Shown here in pieces: positions 9,055 to 17,122 of a DNA stretch of 20,915 nucleotides. This stretch comes from Gammaproteobacteria bacterium (lineage in GTDB: Bacteria > Pseudomonadota > Gammaproteobacteria > Competibacterales > Competibacteraceae): contig JAIFNF010000077.1 of NCBI GenBank assembly GCA_020047885.1, positions 1 to 20,915 of the forward strand, given 5' to 3'. The position numbers were made by a program, and so were the translations under genes. The notes below the pieces were generated by a model, which saw nothing but the letters and a program-made list of their open reading frames with translations, was not told the DNA's origin and did no database searches. The first letter of the stretch is position 1. Every line of letters starts with the position of its first letter.

Positions 9055-11085
9055 ATGTTCCACATTATGAACGCTACCCGCCGAATCCTTGTCACCAGTG
9101 CCCTGCCTTACGCCAATGGCCCCATCCACATTGGCCACCTGGTTGAGTATATTCAGACCGATATCTGGGTGCGTTTCCAGAAACAGCGCGGCCATGAGTG
9201 CTACTACGTCTGCGCCGATGACGCCCACGGCACGCCGATCATGCTGCGTGCCGAGCAGGAAGGTCTGACCCCGGAACAGTTGATCGGGCAGGTCTGGCAG
9301 GAACACCAGGCCGATTTTGCCGATTTCCTGATTGAATTCGACAACTATTATTCGACGCATTCCCCGGAAAATCGGCATTACGCGGAACTGATCTACAGCC
9401 GGTTGGACGCTGCCGGCCACATCAGCCGCCGGGTCATCACCCAAGCGTATGATCCCGAAAAACAGATGTTCCTGCCGGATCGCTTCATCAAGGGCGAATG
9501 TCCACGGTGCGGCGCGGTGGATCAGTATGGGGATAGTTGCGAAAGTTGCGGCGCGACCTACTCGCCGACCGATTTGAAGAATCCCCGCTCGGTCATCTCC
9601 GGCGCGACGCCTATTACCAAAGAATCGCTGCATTTCTTCTTCAAACTGGCTGACTTTCAAGAGATGCTCGGGAACTGGATCACCAGCGGGTCGATTCAGC
9701 CGCAGATGGCCAACAAGCTAAATGAGTGGTTCACGGCGGGCCTGCAGGAGTGGGATATTTCCCGCGATGCGCCTTATTGGGGATTTGAAATTCCCGATGC
9801 TCCCGGTAAATATTTCTATGTCTGGCTAGACGCGCCAATTGGCTACATGGCCAGTTTCCAGAACTATTGCGACCGCACCGGCCTGCGTTTTGACGACTTT
9901 TGGGAGCCGGACAGTCCGGCTGAGGTTTATCACTTCATCGGCAAAGATATCGCCTATTTCCACATCCTGTTCTGGCCGGCGGAATTGACGGGAGCGGGCT
10001 TCCGTAAACCCACTGCGGTGCATTGCCATGGCTTTCTGACCGTAGATGGGCAGAAAATGTCGAAATCGCGCGGTACGTTCGTCAAGGCTCGCACCTATCT
10101 CCAGCATCTGCGCCCGGAATATCTGCGCTACTACTTCGCCACCAAGCTGAACGACGGCATCGACGACCTGGATCTGAATTTCGACGACTTCCTGCAACGG
10201 GTCAACAGCGATCTGGTCGGCAAGGTCGTCAATATCGCCAGTCGCTGCGCCGGTTTCATTACCCGCCGCTTCAATGGTCAACTGGCCGACAGCGTGGCGG
10301 AACCGGTGCTCTATGCGGAATTCGTGGTCGCCAGCGACTCCATCGCCCAAGCGTATGAAGGGCGGGAATTTGGCCGGGCGATGCGTGAAATTATGGCGCT
10401 GGCGGATCGGGCTAATCAGTATATTGATGAGAAGAAACCGTGGGCGCTGGCGAAACAAACCGACTCAGTCACGGAGGTGCAGGCGGTGTGCAGCATGGGA
10501 CTCAATCTGTTCCGGTTGCTGGCGCTCTATCTCAAGCCGGTGCTGCCCGGCGTTGCCGCCCAGGTCGAACAATTCCTGCAAATCCCGCCGTTATGCTGGG
10601 ACGATATCGCTAAACCGATGCGCAACCATGTCATCGCCGAATTCAAGCCGCTGATGCAGCGGGTAGAAATGGCGCAGATCGCCGCAGTCGTTGAGGACTC
10701 CAAGGAAAAGTCATCGGCCAGCGAAGGAGCCGTCGGACTATTGGCCGATGATCCGATTAGCCCAACCATTACGATTGAGGATTTCGCCAAAATTGATTTG
10801 CGGGTGGCGCGAATTGTCAACGCTGAAGCTGTGGTAGGCGCGGATAAACTGGTGCGGCTAGAACTGGATGTGGGCGGCGAAATTCGGCAGGTCTTTGCAG
10901 GTATTAAATCCGCCTACGCGCCGGAAGATTTACAGGGTCGGTTGACGGTGATGGTCGCTAATCTCGCCCCGCGCAAGATGCGGTTTGGCGTCTCCGAGGG
11001 CATGGTGCTGGCGGCGGGCGGCAAGAGTGGGATTTATCTGCTTAATCCCGATAGCGGCGCAGAACCCGGAATGCGGGTGAAGTGA
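9055..11085 (+). CDS. metG: Methionyl-tRNA synthetase
   Basis: MetG is a class I synthetase that charges initiator and elongator tRNA-Met. The 676 residues match E. coli MetG (677). The Rossmann HIGH motif is at 25-28 (PIHIGHL). The zinc knuckle has C149/C152 and C162/C165 (CPRCG and CESCG). KMSKS is at 334-338, followed by the anticodon-binding helical domain. From about 575 comes the C-terminal EMAP/Trbp111-like dimerisation and tRNA-binding domain ([13 protein letters not shown]). The start is uncertain: ATG at 9055, or ATG at 9067, which would give [14 protein letters not shown] and matches family N-termini slightly better. Neither has a clear Shine-Dalgarno. The stop overlaps the next frame as GTGA. 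Confidence 0.97.
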   Translation: MFHIMNATRRILVTSALPYANGPIHIGHLVEYIQTDIWVRFQKQRGHECYYVCADDAHGTPIMLRAEQEGLTPEQLIGQVWQEHQADFADFLIEFDNYYSTHSPENRHYAELIYSRLDAAGHISRRVITQAYDPEKQMFLPDRFIKGECPRCGAVDQYGDSCESCGATYSPTDLKNPRSVISGATPITKESLHFFFKLADFQEMLGNWITSGSIQPQMANKLNEWFTAGLQEWDISRDAPYWGFEIPDAPGKYFYVWLDAPIGYMASFQNYCDRTGLRFDDFWEPDSPAEVYHFIGKDIAYFHILFWPAELTGAGFRKPTAVHCHGFLTVDGQKMSKSRGTFVKARTYLQHLRPEYLRYYFATKLNDGIDDLDLNFDDFLQRVNSDLVGKVVNIASRCAGFITRRFNGQLADSVAEPVLYAEFVVASDSIAQAYEGREFGRAMREIMALADRANQYIDEKKPWALAKQTDSVTEVQAVCSMGLNLFRLLALYLKPVLPGVAAQVEQFLQIPPLCWDDIAKPMRNHVIAEFKPLMQRVEMAQIAAVVEDSKEKSSASEGAVGLLADDPISPTITIEDFAKIDLRVARIVNAEAVVGADKLVRLELDVGGEIRQVFAGIKSAYAPEDLQGRLTVMVANLAPRKMRFGVSEGMVLAAGGKSGIYLLNPDSGAEPGMRVK

Positions 11086-11636
11086 AATCCCCCGCCGAAA
11101 CCTGTTTCTCCGCCCTGGCTGACATTCACGCCACGGGCGGCGGCGTCGCGGAAACGTCTTATTACCCGGCGTTAATCAACCTGTTTAACGTGGTTGGTGA
11201 GACACTAAAACCTCGGGTATTAGCTGTGTCGCAATTGCAGAATACCGGCGCTGGCAATCCGGATGCCGGGCTGTTCACTGCGAATCAATTACCGAAGGGT
11301 TCGTCTGCGCCGTTGCCGGGCCAATTACCGGAACGGGGCGTGGTGGAAATCAAGGGCTTGGCTGACGATAGTTGGCTAACCGCCAGTGGGGCGCAGGTCA
11401 GTCAGTATTGGCAACAATATCGGCTGGTGCTGGTAACGAACTATCGAGATTTCCTGTTGGTTGGCACGGATGAGCACGGGCAGCCCATCCTGTTGGAAAC
11501 GCTACAGTTGGCGGAATCGGCTAGTGAATTCTGGTCCCGGTTGCAACAGCCCCACACCTTTGCTCAGGCGCAGGGTGAACATCTGGTCGCTTATCTCCAG
11601 CGGGTCAGGCAAGGGCGGCGTCACCATGCCCGGTAA
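11082..11636 (+). pseudogene. N-terminal nuclease-domain remnant of a type ISP-like restriction-modification enzyme
   Basis: The 184-residue frame resembles the N-terminal domain of large single-chain restriction-methyltransferases (type ISP-like family) that begin with a block such as GGGVAETSYYPALINLF (here 19-35). It retains a PD-(D/E)xK pattern: P60-D61 in GAGNPDAGLF and E89-x-K91 in VVEIKG. Further typical segments are LVLVTNYRDFLLVG and the LAESASEFW region. Full-length relatives are about a thousand residues or more and continue into a methyltransferase. Here the frame ends at 11636, about where that core should begin. The GTG start forms a GTGA overlap with the metG stop, so the piece could still be translated by coupling. 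It may be a decayed remnant or a retained free nuclease domain; I favour a remnant. Confidence 0.72.
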
Positions 11637-11967
11637 AGGAAAAACGGTTAAACGCTCACTCACGACCGCAGAATATCCGGGATTGAGCGATGCAACACTT
11701 GATATTTATCTCAATGCCAATGTCTACTGGAAAAATGTCCCACTTCCAGTATGGGAGTACACCATGGGTGGTTATCAAGTCATCAAAAAATGGCTATCCT
11801 ACCGGGAATTGGCATTGCTAGGCAGGCCATTACTAGCCGATGAAGCCTTGGAATTGACCTGGATAGCGAGGCGGATTACTGAACTAATTCTAATGCGTCC
11901 AATTTTAGATAAAAACTACGTCAATATTAAAAGTCAATCAAAGTCAAACTATAAATTTAAAAAATAA
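11626..11967 (+). pseudogene. C-terminal (specificity-domain end) remnant of the same restriction-modification enzyme
   Basis: A 113-residue frame from ATG 11626, shifted relative to the preceding fragment and overlapping it by 11 bases. It matches the extreme C-terminus of the same large enzyme family. MPGKGKTVKRS is followed by LDIYLNANVYWKNVPLPVWEY, then GGYQVIKKWLSYRELALLGRPL (split here as GGYQVIKKWL and SYRELALLGRPL), and ends with IARRITELI and LDKNY. The methyltransferase motifs (such as NPPY) that should separate it from the nuclease piece are absent from the window. An internal deletion therefore joined the two ends near 11600-11625. The last 25 codons are AT-rich and Lys/Asn/Ser-rich, unlike the GC-rich neighbours. 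The frame stays open upstream of 11626, so its true start, if any, is unclear. Confidence 0.7.
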
Positions 11968-12013
11968 AAAATTCATGTCTAACCTGTTTTTAACTTGACC
12001 GGGATCAAAACGT

Positions 12014-12376
12014 ATGTTTCTGAACCGTATAAAAACCATTCCTGATCAGCGTCAACTGAAACGTCATTCATTGTTTTATCAACCGACGGTTCTTGACAGC
12101 ACGACTCAACAGTCGGTGGGTCATTTAATTGATCTATCGCTGGGTGGAGCAATGTTAGTCAGCGATCATTTAATCAGCAGCGGAATTATAATGAATATCC
12201 GTATTGTACTACCCTCACCTTTTATGGATGCCACTTACTTTGACATGGGCGTGGAAACCATGAGAGTCAATAGCGATGTCAATACCGATTATTTCGCAAT
12301 GGGTCTTCGCTTTTTGGAAGTTGACGAAGAAAGTCAAAAATTTATTGAACATCTAATAGAAAATTACAGCTTATAA
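12014..12376 (+). CDS. PilZ-domain protein (probable cyclic di-GMP receptor)
   Basis: A 120-residue, single-domain PilZ protein. The two c-di-GMP-binding signatures are both present: RxxxR as R13-QLK-R17, and DxSxxG as D40-L-S42-L-G-G45. The family's closing element, YFAMGLRFLEVDEES, follows near 98-112. It has no signal peptide or membrane segment, so it is probably a cytoplasmic c-di-GMP effector acting on an unknown partner (motility, exopolysaccharide or a pilus). The ATG at 12014 has only a weak upstream GGGAT. The gene is visibly AT-rich: bases 12121-12180 contain 24 G/C of 60, against clearly GC-rich neighbours. It meets recD tail to tail with 6 bases between. No c-di-GMP synthesis or degradation gene is in the window. 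Confidence 0.85.
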   Translation: MFLNRIKTIPDQRQLKRHSLFYQPTVLDSTTQQSVGHLIDLSLGGAMLVSDHLISSGIIMNIRIVLPSPFMDATYFDMGVETMRVNSDVNTDYFAMGLRFLEVDEESQKFIEHLIENYSL

Positions 12377-12382
12377 AAATGG

Positions 12383-14272
12383 TCATGGCATCGGACGTCG
12401 TCCAGCCCGCTGTTCCACCCACAACCGATCCCGCAATCCCGACGACCGTCGCAACCGCCGCTCCACCGCCGCCTCAAACACCTCCGGCGTCCCATAAAAC
12501 ACCGCCTGCTGCTTGGCTCGGGTCAGCGCCGTATAAAGCAACTCCCGACTCAACACCGGCGACGATTCATTCGGCGTCACCACCAACACCCGCTCAAATT
12601 CCGACCCCTGGCTTTTATGCACGGTCATCGCATAAACCGTCTCATGTTCCGGCAATCGCGCCGGCGCAAATCCGCGCAACGCGCCATCATTGCCCAGAAA
12701 AAACACCTTCATCCGTTCCGGCTCATCCGGATCCGGCAGGGTGATGCCGATGTCGCCATTGAACAGCCGCAGGTTGTAATCATTGCGAATCACCATGATC
12801 GGGCGTCCCGGATACCAGGTCTGGCGATGGTCGATCAACCCGCGATCCTGCAAAATCTCCTCGCAGAGCCGATTCAATTCTTCCACCCCGAATGGCCCCT
12901 TGCGCAGGGCGACCAGCACCCGAAACCGGTTGAACTGCTCAAACACGACCGGGGGTTCAGCACCCGTCTGCACCGCCTCCAGATAAGGCGCAAAGCCGGT
13001 TCCCACCGGTTCCGCCAGTTCCACGGGCAACGCTTCGGCATCGGCCAGCGTATGCCAATTAATATCCGTGCGCCCCTCCAGCAACGCCGCCGCATCCGCT
13101 GAACGACCCCGATTCACCGCCTGCGCCAGCGCCCCAATCCCACTGTCCGCGCCAAAGCGGTAGCTGTGCCGCAGCAACACAATGACGTCCACCAACGGCG
13201 AAGGCGATTCCTTACCCTTGGGCAACGCCTCGCCGGTCAATCCCGCCAGTCGCGTCTGAAATTCCGGAGAAAACCGCCCGGCGCCGGTACACAGATCGCC
13301 CAACACTGCCCCGGCGTCCACCGAGGCCAGTTGATCCTTGTCACCCAGTAGAATCAGCCGCGTGGTCGGCAGCAGCGCTTCCACGGTCTTGGCCAGTAAC
13401 GCCAGCCCGACCATCGACACTTCGTCCACCACCAACACATCAACCGGCAGGGGATTGTCGGCGTTATAGCGGAAATACACCGAATTAGGCCGACTCCCCA
13501 AGAGGCGATGTAGCGTAGACGCTTCTTCGGGAATTTGCGCCGCTTGTTCCGGCGTCAAGTTCAGCCCTGGCTTGGCGGCGCGAATGGACTCCTGCATCCG
13601 CGCTGCCGCTTTCCCGGTCGGTGCCGCCAAGGCAATCCGCAACGGGCGCTCGGATTGTCCCGTCAACAGCGCCAGCACTTTCAACACGGTACTGGTTTTC
13701 CCCGTCCCCGGCCCGCCCGAAATCACACAGATCCGCTTCATCGCCGCCACCGCCGCCGCCACTTTCTGCCAGTCGGGGCCTTTCAGCGATGCATGACGGG
13801 GAAACAACCGGTCGAGATCCGTGCGCAACTGCGTCTCATTGATGTCCGTCGCCGCCGCCCCCGCCCGCTTGCGCAAATCGCTGGCCAGGCGCTGTTCATA
13901 CTGCCAATAGCGATAGAGGTACAAGCGACCGCGCCGGTCAATAACCAGCGGCTGGCGCTCACCGGGTCGGCCCACCACTGGACTGGCGCGCACCGCATCC
14001 AGCCATTCATTCATCGGTGGCAGGGTCAATTCTGGAAATTCAACTCGCCGTTCCGTCATCGCCTCCCAGCGCCGCAGCCACTGGCGCAGATTGACGCAGA
14101 TATCGCCCTGACCCGTGGCGTGACTCGCCAGCGCTGCGGCCAGCGCCAGTTCCCGCGACCTGCCGCCCGCCAGTCGCTCCATAAAGCGGGCGAAATGCAT
14201 ATCCAGGTCGCTCAAGGCACCCTGCGCATAAAGCGTGGGCAATGGATCATTATTCAGCAGATTTTCAATCAT
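12383..14272 (-). CDS. recD: Exodeoxyribonuclease V alpha subunit RecD
   Basis: RecD is the fast 5'-3' superfamily 1B helicase subunit of RecBCD, which unwinds and resects double-strand breaks and degrades foreign linear DNA until Chi. The 629 residues (E. coli has about 608) show the N-terminal RecB-interacting domain, Walker A GGPGTGKT (186-193), and motif Ia APTGKAAARMQ (218-228). Next come STLHRLLG, motif II VVDEVSMV (281-288), LLGDKDQLASVDAG, motif V TVHKSQGSEF, and motif VI YTALTRAK. The ATG at 14272 has GGAG shortly upstream. It starts 9 bases after the histidine kinase stop, so it is probably co-transcribed with that gene. In most gammaproteobacteria recD directly follows recB; here two sensory genes separate them. 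Confidence 0.96.
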   Translation of the reverse strand: MIENLLNNDPLPTLYAQGALSDLDMHFARFMERLAGGRSRELALAAALASHATGQGDICVNLRQWLRRWEAMTERRVEFPELTLPPMNEWLDAVRASPVVGRPGERQPLVIDRRGRLYLYRYWQYEQRLASDLRKRAGAAATDINETQLRTDLDRLFPRHASLKGPDWQKVAAAVAAMKRICVISGGPGTGKTSTVLKVLALLTGQSERPLRIALAAPTGKAAARMQESIRAAKPGLNLTPEQAAQIPEEASTLHRLLGSRPNSVYFRYNADNPLPVDVLVVDEVSMVGLALLAKTVEALLPTTRLILLGDKDQLASVDAGAVLGDLCTGAGRFSPEFQTRLAGLTGEALPKGKESPSPLVDVIVLLRHSYRFGADSGIGALAQAVNRGRSADAAALLEGRTDINWHTLADAEALPVELAEPVGTGFAPYLEAVQTGAEPPVVFEQFNRFRVLVALRKGPFGVEELNRLCEEILQDRGLIDHRQTWYPGRPIMVIRNDYNLRLFNGDIGITLPDPDEPERMKVFFLGNDGALRGFAPARLPEHETVYAMTVHKSQGSEFERVLVVTPNESSPVLSRELLYTALTRAKQQAVFYGTPEVFEAAVERRLRRSSGLRDRLWVEQRAGRRPMP

Positions 14273-14281
14273 GGCGCTCCA

Positions 14282-17119
14282 TTAACCTCGCAGTTCCTGC
14301 ATCGCAGTCCTAAGAATTTCCAGCGCCTCTTCAAACTGATATTGCTCAATCCGCGCGGACAGGGCCGATGCACGCGCTCCCAGGGCAACAGCGATCTGAC
14401 CCGCATGTTTGTGATAGTGGCTAACCGCGTTCAAGTCATCTTCGGCTAACAACGCCGCCAATTCGTCCAGAACCACACGCAGGCCCGACTCATCGAGAAC
14501 CTCGGACGATGGCGCAGCTCCCTGACCGGGAAGGACGCTCGCCAGCGCCTCCAGGCCGGTTTGCAACGCCGACTCGAACGTTTCAAGCAGGGCATGGCGT
14601 TCCGGCGCAGGGCGTTCCTCGCGAATCGCTCGCTCCAGCGCCGCCGCCGATTCGCTGACTCCCAATAATCCCAGATTGGCGGCGACACCCTTCAAGCTAT
14701 GGGACAGGCGCTGGATGTCCTCCCACTGATCCTGATCCCCATACTGGCGCAGCAGGATGGTGTCATGGCGATGATAGCGGACAAACTGTTCCAACAACCG
14801 CACATAGCTTGGCAGCTTGTTGCGCAGGGTCTTCAAACCTGCCTCCACGTTTAAACCCGTCACGCTGCGCAACCGCGCCAACAACGGCTGATCCGCTTCG
14901 GGCGTCGTCGTCGGGGGAATTGCCGGTTCCTGCACAACCCCGGCTTCGGGAACGGGTAGCCAGCGTAGCAGCGTTTCGTAGAGATGTAGCGGGTCTACCG
15001 GCTTGGCAATATGGTCCCACATCCCGGCTTTCATGCATTCCTGGCGCTCTTCCGCGAAGGCGTTGGCCGTCATCGCCAAAATCGGCGTCTGCTGATAGCC
15101 GTCGAGTTGACGAATACGCCAGGTCGCTTCCAGACCGTCCATGATCGGCATCTGCACGTCCATGAGAATCAGGTCATAGTCGGCCTTCTTCACTTTGTCC
15201 AAGGCGATTTGGCCGTTATCGGCAACGTCGACCTGCAAGCCACTGTCTTGTAGAAGTTCCCTGGCGACTTCCTGATTCACCAGATTGTCCTCAACCAGCA
15301 AAATGCGCTGACCACGATGCGGAGCCAGTTTCAAGAGGGCGCTCTCCGCATCACCGATCTCCTGCGGTTTTGCGATCCCCGGTTTGAACGGCGCTTCAAA
15401 CCAGAAGCAACTGCCCACGCCGAGCTGGCTATCCACGCCCAGGCGCCCCCCCATGAGTTCAATAATCCGCCGACTGATCACCAAACCCAGCCCGGTGCCG
15501 CCATAGCGCCGGGTAATGGAGCCATCGGCTTGTTCAAAGACCTGAAACAACCGGGCAATTTGGTCATCAGCAATGCCGATGCCGCTATCCCGGATCTCGA
15601 AACGCACCCAGCAATGTTCCGACCCGGATTCGAGCAGGCGGGCGCTCAGGCTGACCTGCCCTTGCTCAGTGAACTTGATCGCATTACCCGCAAAGTTGAG
15701 CAGAACCTGCCGCAGGCGCAGTTCATCGCCCTGCAACACCGGCGGAACCTGCGGATCGGTGTCGATGACCACTGGCAGATTCTTTTCCCTGGCTTTCTCG
15801 TTGATGAGGCTGGAAACGCCGGCAAAGACCTTTTCCAGCTCAAAGTCGCTGCTCTCCAGCACCAGTTTGTCGGCCTCGACCTTGGAGATATCCAGAATAT
15901 TATTGATAACGCCCAGGAGATGCTGGGCAGCGCTCGCCACCTTGTCGAGTTGACCGCGCTGATAGGCATCCACCGCATTGCGGCGCAGGAGGTGAGTAAA
16001 GCCAATGATGGCGTTCATCGGCGTGCGGATTTCATGGCTCATATTGGCCAGAAAGGCGCTCTTGGCGCGATTAGCGCTCTCCGCCTGCATTTTCGCCTCG
16101 ACCAACTCCGCAGTACGCTCCGCCACCCGCTCTTCCAGATGAAGCTGAATCTGCCGCAAGGCCTGGGTGCGTTCATCAAACAGTTGCGCTAATTGCTCCA
16201 ATTCATCCCCCGTTCCCAGGGGTGCGCAACGGCGCTCCTCGCTGCCATCCGCCGCTTCCACCCGCTGACACAGCGTCAGAATCGGTCGGGCCACGCTGAA
16301 CCCGATGCGCGAGGCCACCAGCAACGCCGCCAAGGTCAGCAATACGCCCAGCACCGCAATGTCGCGCAAGGCGCTAATCGCCGGCCCCAAATAGTGATTC
16401 TTGGGACCCACGACCTCGATGACCAGTCCTAGATCGTTAAACTGGCCCTGTTGCTTCGAATTCAGCGCGGCCTGCGCCACCAGAGCGTCGGCGATGTTGG
16501 TCGCGTGATTAAAGATTTCCACATCACCCGCCAGCAACCGATGCCCCAGCACCGGCGAATCCGGCAGGAGCCGCTGCGCCAGCGCCGCCAGATCGTAAGC
16601 CACCACCAGCGCGCCCTGCGTGGTGTGGTAATAAATGATCGGGACAAACACCACCCAGCGTTTATGCTCGCTGTCCAGCCACAGGCTGTTCACGCCACGC
16701 GTGAGCGTCGTTCGCAAGACCGGGGAGTTTTGATAGGTCGGGGCATTATCCAGACTGGAGAAGACCGGATGACCGTCATAGTCCAGCAGCGCGATCGCGA
16801 CGACGTCCCGGTTTTCCGCAAAATTCACCGCCAGTTGCAACAAATAATCCCGGCGTCCCTGCGGATCCTGCAAACCATTAATTATCAATGGATTTCTGGC
16901 TAGATTACTGGCGCTGTCCAACAGATATTCCATCCGCTGCCGCAGCGCATCGACATCATTTTGCACACGATTCTGCAGATCACCTTCCAGTTGCTGGGTT
17001 AGGGTCGTGATCAACCGATAGCCGATCACCGCGCCCAGCACCAGCATGGCCAGCGCCACAAACAGGGCAAAGATCAGAGTGATACGCCAGCGCAGTTGAT
17101 GTCGGTGAAACAGTTTCAA
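14282..17119 (-). CDS. Membrane hybrid sensor histidine kinase with receiver and HPt domains
   Basis: A 945-residue three-step phosphorelay kinase of BarA-like architecture. Transmembrane segment 1 is at about 11-35. A periplasmic Cache/PAS-like sensor spans about 40-248 ([17 protein letters not shown] near 106-122). Segment 2 is at about 252-272. HAMP (about 272-322) and a short coiled coil follow. HisKA has phospho-acceptor H362 in [10 protein letters not shown]. The ATPase has the N-box N479, DSGIGI (511-516) and GGTGLGL (540-546). The receiver has E610/D611, D654 and K706. A Pro-rich linker (about 728-742) leads to an HPt with H807 in LSHSLKG, and a helical tail ends the protein. The start is TTG, preceded by GGAG lying inside the end of the upstream gene. 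Only one sense codon separates it from the upstream stop, implying coupling to the binding protein. No DNA-binding response regulator is in the window. Confidence 0.9.
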   Translation of the reverse strand: MKLFHRHQLRWRITLIFALFVALAMLVLGAVIGYRLITTLTQQLEGDLQNRVQNDVDALRQRMEYLLDSASNLARNPLIINGLQDPQGRRDYLLQLAVNFAENRDVVAIALLDYDGHPVFSSLDNAPTYQNSPVLRTTLTRGVNSLWLDSEHKRWVVFVPIIYYHTTQGALVVAYDLAALAQRLLPDSPVLGHRLLAGDVEIFNHATNIADALVAQAALNSKQQGQFNDLGLVIEVVGPKNHYLGPAISALRDIAVLGVLLTLAALLVASRIGFSVARPILTLCQRVEAADGSEERRCAPLGTGDELEQLAQLFDERTQALRQIQLHLEERVAERTAELVEAKMQAESANRAKSAFLANMSHEIRTPMNAIIGFTHLLRRNAVDAYQRGQLDKVASAAQHLLGVINNILDISKVEADKLVLESSDFELEKVFAGVSSLINEKAREKNLPVVIDTDPQVPPVLQGDELRLRQVLLNFAGNAIKFTEQGQVSLSARLLESGSEHCWVRFEIRDSGIGIADDQIARLFQVFEQADGSITRRYGGTGLGLVISRRIIELMGGRLGVDSQLGVGSCFWFEAPFKPGIAKPQEIGDAESALLKLAPHRGQRILLVEDNLVNQEVARELLQDSGLQVDVADNGQIALDKVKKADYDLILMDVQMPIMDGLEATWRIRQLDGYQQTPILAMTANAFAEERQECMKAGMWDHIAKPVDPLHLYETLLRWLPVPEAGVVQEPAIPPTTTPEADQPLLARLRSVTGLNVEAGLKTLRNKLPSYVRLLEQFVRYHRHDTILLRQYGDQDQWEDIQRLSHSLKGVAANLGLLGVSESAAALERAIREERPAPERHALLETFESALQTGLEALASVLPGQGAAPSSEVLDESGLRVVLDELAALLAEDDLNAVSHYHKHAGQIAVALGARASALSARIEQYQFEEALEILRTAMQELRG

Positions 17120-17122
17120 GGG

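Noticed and set aside
13535..14449. A 304-residue plus-strand frame opposite recD and the kinase C-terminus.
   Set aside because: Antisense to two well-supported genes, with low-complexity Arg/Gln/His composition typical of a shadow frame.
15317..16192. A 291-residue plus-strand frame opposite the histidine kinase core.
   Set aside because: Antisense to conserved HisKA, ATPase and receiver motifs; no independent evidence.
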